DNA of 64,000 nt from positions 157,736 to 221,735 of the forward strand of contig DDSV01000032.1 of NCBI GenBank assembly GCA_002344215.1, read 5' to 3'. The translations under genes and the position numbers were made by a program. The notes beneath the pieces are model-generated. The model was not told where the DNA came from, ran no database searches, and was given only the letters and a program-made list of their open reading frames with translations. Of the stretch, positions 59,004-64,000 are shown one piece after another. The stretch is from Akkermansiaceae bacterium UBA2381. GTDB lineage: Bacteria; Verrucomicrobiota; Verrucomicrobiia; Verrucomicrobiales; DEV007. Every line of letters begins with the position of its first letter. Within the stretch, counting starts at the first letter, position 1.

Positions 59004-60683
59004 ATGTCCCTGATCCCACTTCTCACCCGCGTCTCGCTCAGCAGCGGTTGCGCCGACACGATGCGCTGCGAGGCGGTTCTGGCGGAGGCGGCGGCGAAAC
59101 GCTCCTCTCTCGTGGATGCACTCTTTGACGCGGGACTGGTGGATGAGGAATCTTTCGCCCGACAGCTGGCCGATGAAGCAGGTCTCGAGTTTCTCTCCGA
59201 GTCGGAGCTCGATCTGACCAGTGTTCTCCACCGCCGTTTTCCGGCGAAGCTGGCCCTGCGGTACCGGCTTCTTCCGGCGCGGATCGACGAGGAGGGGATC
59301 ACGCTCATGACTTACGATCCTTTCGACCTCGAAGCCCGTCAGGCGGTGGGGCGCGAGATGACGAAACCGGTCTCCTGGGTGGTCAGCACCCGTTACCGGA
59401 TTCTTGAAGGGCTTCGTCAGGGGTACGGGGTCGGAGCCGAGCAATTTGATGAACTCCTCGAAGGCCGTGACCCGAATGCCGGGGACGATTTTGAACAGGA
59501 GGTCACCCAGCTCGACGAGGAGCAGGAGGAGGCCTCTGTCATGAATTTTGTGAACCAAATTTTCCGCGAAGCCCTGCGGGAGCGGGCCACGGATATCCAC
59601 ATCGAACCGCTCGAGAAGAATCTGCGCATCCGCTACCGGATCGACGGGGCCCTCCAGGAAGTCGCGGTCCCTCCGGACATCCGGGCACTGCAGGCGTCCC
59701 TGATTTCACGGCTCAAGATCATGGCTCAGCTCGACATTGCCGAGCGGCGTCTCCCTCAGGACGGGCGTATCAACCTGGAGCTTGATGGCGCCCCCGTCGA
59801 CGTGCGGGTCGCGACGATTCCCTCGGTCAACGGGGAGAGTGTTAGTCTCCGTCTCCTCACCCGGCAGAATTTCGACATGTCGATGTTGGGTCTCGATGAA
59901 AAGACAGTTCAGATCATCGAAGCGCTCCTGCGCCAGCCCAACGGAATCATCCTTGTGACCGGCCCGACCGGTTCGGGGAAATCGACGACACTCTATACTT
60001 TCCTGAAACGCCTCAATACAAAGCAGACCCGCATTGTCACGGTGGAAGACCCGGTCGAAAACCGGCTTGATGGGGTCATTCAGATCGCGATCAAACCCGA
60101 GATCGGACTGACCTTTGCAAGCGGGCTCCGGAGTATCCTGCGGGGCGACCCGAATATCATCATGGTGGGGGAAATGCGTGATCTCGAAACCACCGAGATC
60201 GCGATTCGTGGCGCCCTCACCGGTCACCTCGTTTTCAGCACGCTGCACACCAATGATGCGGTCTCCGGAATTACCCGACTTCTCGACATGGGGGTGGAGC
60301 CTTTTCTGATCGCCTCTTCAGTGCGCGGCTTTCTCGCCCAGCGTCTTGTCCGTCGTTTGTGCGAACAGTGCAAACGGCCGGTTCACCTCGAAGACAGCTA
60401 CCTCGCTGAAATCGGATTTCCGATGGAGTCACGTGCCGGGATTCATGAGGCGGTCGGCTGCCGGGCCTGTCGCGATACCGGGTATCGGGGACGGATGTCC
60501 ATCCTTGAGATCTGTCTGATCGATGCCGCCATGTCAGAGCTCATCACGACGCACGGCTCCTACGCCCAGCTCAAAAAGCTGGCCCTCGCCAATGGCATGA
60601 GAACCCTGCGTGACTATGGATGGAGCAAAGTGGCTTCGGGTGAAACCACGATTGAAGAAGTGCTGAGCAACGTCGAGCACTGA
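59004..60683 (+). CDS. GspE/PilB-type secretion or pilus assembly ATPase
   Basis: A 559-residue ATPase; the start at 59004 is chosen (an upstream ATG at 58938 adds a hydrophobic stretch). The N-terminal domain (LAEAAAKRSSLVDALFDAGL) is of the MshEN type, then RATDIHIEPLEKNLRIRYRI, Walker A GPTGSGKST (320-328), the Asp box VTVEDPVENRLDGVIQ, Walker B GDPNIIMVGEMRDLETTEIA, and a zinc site CEQC...CRAC. It should power type II secretion or type IV pilus assembly. No partner gspF or pilC gene is adjacent. Confidence 0.91.
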   Translation: MSLIPLLTRVSLSSGCADTMRCEAVLAEAAAKRSSLVDALFDAGLVDEESFARQLADEAGLEFLSESELDLTSVLHRRFPAKLALRYRLLPARIDEEGITLMTYDPFDLEARQAVGREMTKPVSWVVSTRYRILEGLRQGYGVGAEQFDELLEGRDPNAGDDFEQEVTQLDEEQEEASVMNFVNQIFREALRERATDIHIEPLEKNLRIRYRIDGALQEVAVPPDIRALQASLISRLKIMAQLDIAERRLPQDGRINLELDGAPVDVRVATIPSVNGESVSLRLLTRQNFDMSMLGLDEKTVQIIEALLRQPNGIILVTGPTGSGKSTTLYTFLKRLNTKQTRIVTVEDPVENRLDGVIQIAIKPEIGLTFASGLRSILRGDPNIIMVGEMRDLETTEIAIRGALTGHLVFSTLHTNDAVSGITRLLDMGVEPFLIASSVRGFLAQRLVRRLCEQCKRPVHLEDSYLAEIGFPMESRAGIHEAVGCRACRDTGYRGRMSILEICLIDAAMSELITTHGSYAQLKKLALANGMRTLRDYGWSKVASGETTIEEVLSNVEH

Positions 60684-60691
60684 ACGCCGCT

Positions 60692-61294
60692 TTAGTGTGT
60701 GCGACGGGACCTCCGGAACAAATAGACGGCCACGGAGCCCATTATCAATAGGGTCCCGATGATCCCAATCAGAAAAGATCGGATTGTTTCCCGACGCTCC
60801 GTTTCGGTGAATTCCATCGCGGGGGAGTTGTCGAGCAGCTCGATGCCATTCGGCTCCAGCGGTTCCCAGAATCCCTCATTGCCCTTTTTCAGCCACATGC
60901 GAAAGCGCGAGCCGTCAGCCGGAATGTTACTGAGACCTTCCGGGTCCGCCGAGCCGGATTTTCGGGTCCTCCAGCAGCGAACTTCGATGACAGTCGGGCT
61001 TCCTTCGGTTGGGACCTGTCCAATGATATCACCGCCCCTTTCGACCTTTTCCAATGCGGTTTGAAGGCGAACCAGGTACATCAGTGAGCCCGGCTTACGA
61101 ACAATGAGCACCCGCGAGGCAAGGACGGTGCCGGTGATGATAACTTCGGCCTGCGATTGGCGCGCTTCGACGGAGAGCGGAGGCAGGGCTGCTCCGGCCG
61201 TCAGGCGGGGAAAGAACGCAAAGACGAGAAGGAAAAGAATGGGAAGCCCCCTGGCGTCCTGGCAGATGCCTGAACAAGAGGGGAAAGGAATCAT
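60692..61294 (-). CDS. Membrane-anchored protein of unknown function upstream-coupled to trhO
   Basis: A 200-residue protein with an N-terminal signal or membrane segment (about 17-34, LPILFLLVFAFFPRLTAG), an exported beta-rich middle (VIITGTVLASRVLIVRK, TVIEVRCWRTRKSG), and a C-terminal membrane segment (about 172-192, FLIGIIGTLLIMGSVAVYLF) with a basic tail. No known family. Its ATG overlaps the trhO stop (ATGA, 61294-61291). Confidence 0.78.
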   Translation of the reverse strand: MIPFPSCSGICQDARGLPILFLLVFAFFPRLTAGAALPPLSVEARQSQAEVIITGTVLASRVLIVRKPGSLMYLVRLQTALEKVERGGDIIGQVPTEGSPTVIEVRCWRTRKSGSADPEGLSNIPADGSRFRMWLKKGNEGFWEPLEPNGIELLDNSPAMEFTETERRETIRSFLIGIIGTLLIMGSVAVYLFRRSRRTH

Positions 61295-62223
61295 GAAACC
61301 GTCACCTCGTCGGGGTTGAGTGCAATCCCGGCCTCCAGGGCGGCGGTGCGGCAGGCATCTCCGCAGAAGAGTCCCTCGTTTTCACGACAGGCGGGACAGA
61401 CAAAGATCTGCTCGTTGCAGTCCGGCCAGCGGCAGTTGCCATACCGGCTTTCTTCGACACCGCAGTAGCGGCAGTGCGTGATGATTTTTCTCGTTTCGGT
61501 GTGATTGACCTCCACTCCGACACGTTCGTCAAAGACGTAGCAGAGACCTTCGAAATCCCGGCCCTGCACCTCCGGGTCTTTGCCATACTTCACGATGCCG
61601 CCATCGAGCTGGTAGACCTGGTCAAAGCCTTCTTTGCGGATGTAGCCCGAGAGCTTTTCGCAGCGAATCCCGCCGGTGCAGTAGGTGAGGATTTTTCGTC
61701 CCCGCAGGTTCGGTGTGTTTTCTTTGAGCCAGGCGGGGAAATCCCGGAAGTTCCGGATCGGAGGGCAGAGCGCATTTTTGAAGCGACCGAGGTCTGCCTC
61801 ATAGTCATTCCGGCCGTCGATCACGACCACATCCTCCTCCTGCATTGCCTCGTAGAACTCACGGGGGGAAAGGCGGTCACCGGTGAGCTGGTTCGGATTG
61901 ATATCCCCTTCGTCGGGAAGTCCGAGAGTCACAATCTCACGACGGACTTTGACCGACAGCTTGGGGAAAACGTGTCCTTCGGATGGATCGATTTTGAACT
62001 CCATCTCCGCCGTGAGCGGGTCGGCCCTCATGGCCTCCATGTAACGCTCCGTGCTCGCGACGGTTCCCGAAACCGTTCCGTTGATTCCCTCGGCCCCGAT
62101 GATGATGCGTCCCCGCAACTCGAGTTCTTCGCAAAGGCGACGATGCGAGTCCAGATACCCGGACGGATCCGGAATGGGCACATAGCGGTAGTAGAGTAAA
62201 ACCTGATAGGGAGACTTGTTCAC
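61291..62223 (-). CDS. trhO: Oxygen-dependent tRNA uridine(34) hydroxylase (rhodanese-related, YceA)
   Basis: A 310-residue protein. The N-terminal domain has GRIIIGAEGINGTVSGT and the rhodanese domain carries VIDGRNDYEADLGRF and the catalytic loop YCTGGIRCEK (Cys182, Cys188). The C-terminal zinc-binding tail is CRYCGVEESRYGNC...CPACRENEGLFC. TrhO makes 5-hydroxyuridine at tRNA position 34. The membrane protein gene downstream overlaps its stop by 4 bp. This is a second wobble-uridine enzyme in the window besides mnmM. Confidence 0.94.
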   Translation of the reverse strand: MNKSPYQVLLYYRYVPIPDPSGYLDSHRRLCEELELRGRIIIGAEGINGTVSGTVASTERYMEAMRADPLTAEMEFKIDPSEGHVFPKLSVKVRREIVTLGLPDEGDINPNQLTGDRLSPREFYEAMQEEDVVVIDGRNDYEADLGRFKNALCPPIRNFRDFPAWLKENTPNLRGRKILTYCTGGIRCEKLSGYIRKEGFDQVYQLDGGIVKYGKDPEVQGRDFEGLCYVFDERVGVEVNHTETRKIITHCRYCGVEESRYGNCRWPDCNEQIFVCPACRENEGLFCGDACRTAALEAGIALNPDEVTVS

Positions 62224-62268
62224 AGGGCTAATCTACGGAGTTTCCATTCCGGCTCAAGCTACTCCCGC

Positions 62269-62589
62269 ATGTCCGGCTATTCCGTTCACCGGATTCAAAT
62301 TAACAGAATTAAGAATCTTTTCAAAAATAAGAATCATTTTCTGGACTCGTGGTGGTTTTCTGCTCTACTCGCTCTTGTGAGCACCCTCGGAATCAGCCAG
62401 AGAGAGCGATTGGTCAGCCGGATCTGCTTTTATGCGATCGTCAGTCTGGTCATGTGGGGGGCAAATCGCTTTGTTCCCGATTTCGCCAGCCTTGAGGCCG
62501 AACGCTGGGAAGCTCGTGGAGTGGCCCGGCCCTATATTGCGGTGCCGATCTCCGAGTTGGAGATGATTGTTATTCGCGAGAGCCGTTGA
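62269..62589 (+). CDS. Small membrane protein, unknown function
   Basis: A 106-residue protein with a basic N-terminus (QINRIKNLFKNKNHFLDS), two membrane segments (about 28-43, WWFSALLALVSTLGIS, and 53-70, ICFYAIVSLVMWGANRFVP) and a short tail. No family is recognised. It diverges from trhO with 45 bp between starts. The composition of the first codons is A/T-rich, unlike neighbours. Confidence 0.6.
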   Translation: MSGYSVHRIQINRIKNLFKNKNHFLDSWWFSALLALVSTLGISQRERLVSRICFYAIVSLVMWGANRFVPDFASLEAERWEARGVARPYIAVPISELEMIVIRESR

Positions 62590-62658
62590 TGGGCAGAAGT
62601 GGCAGCCGGAGCGGCCGCCCTACAACCGTGGGCCGTCCGCGTCGGCTGGCTCCTCGAA

Positions 62659-63810
62659 TCACGCTGAGAAGCGTTGTTCGCCTCCCACGTAGACCGCGAC
62701 CACGTCCAGCTCCGGAGTGAGGAGGGTCAGGTCGGCGAGGAGACCCTGTTTGATGCGGCCGCGATCGTTGAGTTTGAGGGAGCGGGCCTGGTTCGCGGAA
62801 CAGGTCTTGGCCAGCTCGTTGAGGGGCAGTCCGGTGATTTTGACGACATTTCGCAGGGAGAGGTCGAAAGTCACGATGGATCCGGCCAGATTTCCCGCCG
62901 GAATGCGGGCGGCTCCGTCTTTCACGATGATCTCCCCGTCATGGAGCGGATAGCGCCCGTCACCGAGTTGGGCGGCGGCGATCGAGTCGGTGATCAGCAT
63001 GATCTGATCGCAACTCCGGTGTTTGAAGGCGAGGCGAATCATGTCGGGGCAAAGATGGACGGTATCGCAGATCATCTCGATCATGACGGTGTCGTCCAAC
63101 AGTCCCGCGCCGACCAGTCCGACCTCGCGGTGGTGCAGGCCGGACATCTGGTTGCAATAGTGGGTGAGGTGGGTCAGCCCCTCCCGGCGTGCCTCGCAGA
63201 ATTCGGCGTAGGTCGCGGCACTGTGGGCGGCCGAGGTAACGATGCCAAGCTTGCTCATTTCCCGGATAAAGGGAAGGGCGCCCTCGATCTCGACGGCCAG
63301 AGAAACGAGGCCGACCGGACAGATTTCATGGAGATTCCGGATCTCGGCGGCATCGGGGGCACGCATGTAACGGGTGTCCTGTGCGCCGGCCTGGGCGGGG
63401 TTGAGATAAGGGCCTTCGACATGGAGGAAGGGCGCTCTCGCAAACCGCTGGTTGCGATGGTAGGCACCGGCGGCTTTCGCCATCGCGATCTTGTGCTCGG
63501 GGGAAGCCGTCCAGGTGGTGGGTAGAAAGGTGGTGACTCCCTCCGCTAGTTTCGCTTCGGCCATCGTTTCGACCGCCTCGAGGGTGGCATAGGAGAGATC
63601 GAATCCGCGCGCTCCATGGGTGTGGATGTCGATGAAACCAGCCGTTGCGTAGACCTCGCCTCCCCCATCAAAGATGACCCGGGATCCCGCAGGAGGTGTG
63701 TGGCCGTCGTGGATCTGACCAATCAGGCCGTTTTCACCCATTTCGATGGAAACGGGCCGAACGAGATCATTCGGCGAAACAAGCAGCACATCAGCGATCA
63801 CGGAGGTCAT
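62659..63810 (-). CDS. nagA: N-acetylglucosamine-6-phosphate deacetylase
   Basis: A 383-residue amidohydrolase. The metal site begins GFIDIHTHGARGFD (His63, His65), the bridging Glu is in HVEGPYLNPAQAGAQ, further His residues are in VTSAAHSAATYAEF and HLTHYCNQMSGLHHREVG, and the catalytic Asp is in LITDSIAAAQLGDG. It deacetylates GlcNAc-6-phosphate, feeding amino-sugar recycling together with glmS in the reverse direction. Single gene; no nagB is adjacent. Confidence 0.93.
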   Translation of the reverse strand: MTSVIADVLLVSPNDLVRPVSIEMGENGLIGQIHDGHTPPAGSRVIFDGGGEVYATAGFIDIHTHGARGFDLSYATLEAVETMAEAKLAEGVTTFLPTTWTASPEHKIAMAKAAGAYHRNQRFARAPFLHVEGPYLNPAQAGAQDTRYMRAPDAAEIRNLHEICPVGLVSLAVEIEGALPFIREMSKLGIVTSAAHSAATYAEFCEARREGLTHLTHYCNQMSGLHHREVGLVGAGLLDDTVMIEMICDTVHLCPDMIRLAFKHRSCDQIMLITDSIAAAQLGDGRYPLHDGEIIVKDGAARIPAGNLAGSIVTFDLSLRNVVKITGLPLNELAKTCSANQARSLKLNDRGRIKQGLLADLTLLTPELDVVAVYVGGEQRFSA

Positions 63811-63841
63811 CCGGAAACCTAACGCCAGCGCTCATGAAGAA

Positions 63842-63864
63842 AAGCAGAAAGGGGTAATCACCCC
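63842..63864 (-). terminator. Probable terminator of the gene at the window end
   Basis: Reading leftward, the hairpin GGGG-TGATTA-CCCC (63864-63851) is followed by TTTCTGCTTT. A longer hairpin CCGACC/GGTCGG lies at about 63890-63906. Both lie between the truncated leftward gene ending at 63916 and nagA, so they should stop transcription into nagA. Confidence 0.5.
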
Positions 63865-63915
63865 GATCTGCCGGATCATAAAGGCGACTCCGACCGGCCA
63901 GGTCGGAAGGGGGGC

Positions 63916-64000
63916 TCACTGCGCGGCGGGTGCCGGAGCGGGCGCCTCCGTCTTCGGTGCCTCTGCTTTGGGTGCTTCCGGCTTCGCAGGAGCAGGAGCA
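63916..64000 (-). CDS. C-terminal end of a protein with an Ala/Pro/Lys-rich tail (partial)
   Basis: Only the last 27 residues are visible, all Ala, Pro, Lys, Glu and Thr (KPEAPKAEAPKTEAPAPAPA then AQ), ending at a TGA read from 63918-63916. Tails of this kind occur on ribosomal proteins and on exported proteins in this phylum; the identity cannot be decided from this part. Confidence 0.6.
   Translation of the reverse strand, partial: APAPAKPEAPKAEAPKTEAPAPAPAAQ

Overview
The window looks like chromosomal DNA of a free-living, probably aquatic member of the Verrucomicrobiota (PVC superphylum). The evidence is several protein types that are typical of that group: two very large exported proteins with the PVC-type CxxCH heme-binding C-terminus (460-3279 and 21050-24853), sulfatases with formylglycine motifs, a DUF1080 domain, a PmoA/DUF6807 protein, an N-terminal-cytochrome plus SHD1 protein, FAD-dependent exported oxidoreductases, and Tat or Sec signal peptides on many hydrolases. 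GC content is high throughout, which produces many long antisense open frames that are not genes. No rRNA, tRNA, prophage or CRISPR array was recognised.

Layout. (1) 1-8643: a divergent catabolic region. A leftward run of five closely spaced or overlapping genes (Gfo/Idh/MocA dehydrogenase, SDR, dimethylformamidase-like Tat protein, PVC heme protein, sulfatase cut by the window edge) faces a rightward overlapping pair (DapA/NanA-type aldolase, amidohydrolase). (2) 8654-16498: leftward cell-envelope genes (dienelactone hydrolase, LysM L,D-transpeptidase, CreD-like membrane protein with an exported partner, PH-domain protein, OmpA protein, DUF2238/VanZ-like membrane protein). (3) 16614-29476: an FAD oxidoreductase plus epimerase pair, a REPIN-like element, PmoA-like and DUF1080-heme proteins, a DMT-family protein, a 2OG-Fe oxygenase, and a rightward group (HEAT protein, HpcH aldolase, PLP decarboxylase, tandem-ACT protein). 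(4) 29486-33777: a second REPIN-like element, then a leftward four-gene operon (acetyl-xylan esterase, SDR, aspartoacylase-like, threonine synthase-like). (5) 33934-46418: a two-domain sulfatase, glycosyltransferase, degenerate-VWA protein with a small pore-loop membrane protein, an alpha/beta hydrolase, another sulfatase, DUF937, fabG, and a GNAT protein. (6) 46446-50688: cytochrome-SHD1 protein, then an mnmM plus MnmC(o)-like pair for tRNA wobble-uridine modification, and an ankyrin lipoprotein. (7) 50689-53186: a small accessory island with a RAYT-type Y1 transposase, short repeats, a 40-bp tandem array and two orphan small genes. (8) 53187-64000: housekeeping and amino-sugar genes (glgC, glmS, a second tandem-ACT protein, RDD/SpoIIM pair, GspE/PilB ATPase, trhO, nagA).

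Taken together the genes suggest an organism that degrades sulfated and acylated polysaccharides or related small molecules, with oxidative steps in the periplasm linked to c-type cytochromes. The points that most deserve a second look are the divergent catabolic cluster with the dimethylformamidase-like enzyme, the separate-gene form of the mnm5U34 pathway, the fused double sulfatase, and REPIN-like GTAG hairpin pairs sharing the window with a RAYT transposase. All functions are read from sequence motifs and remembered family features; no database search was run.
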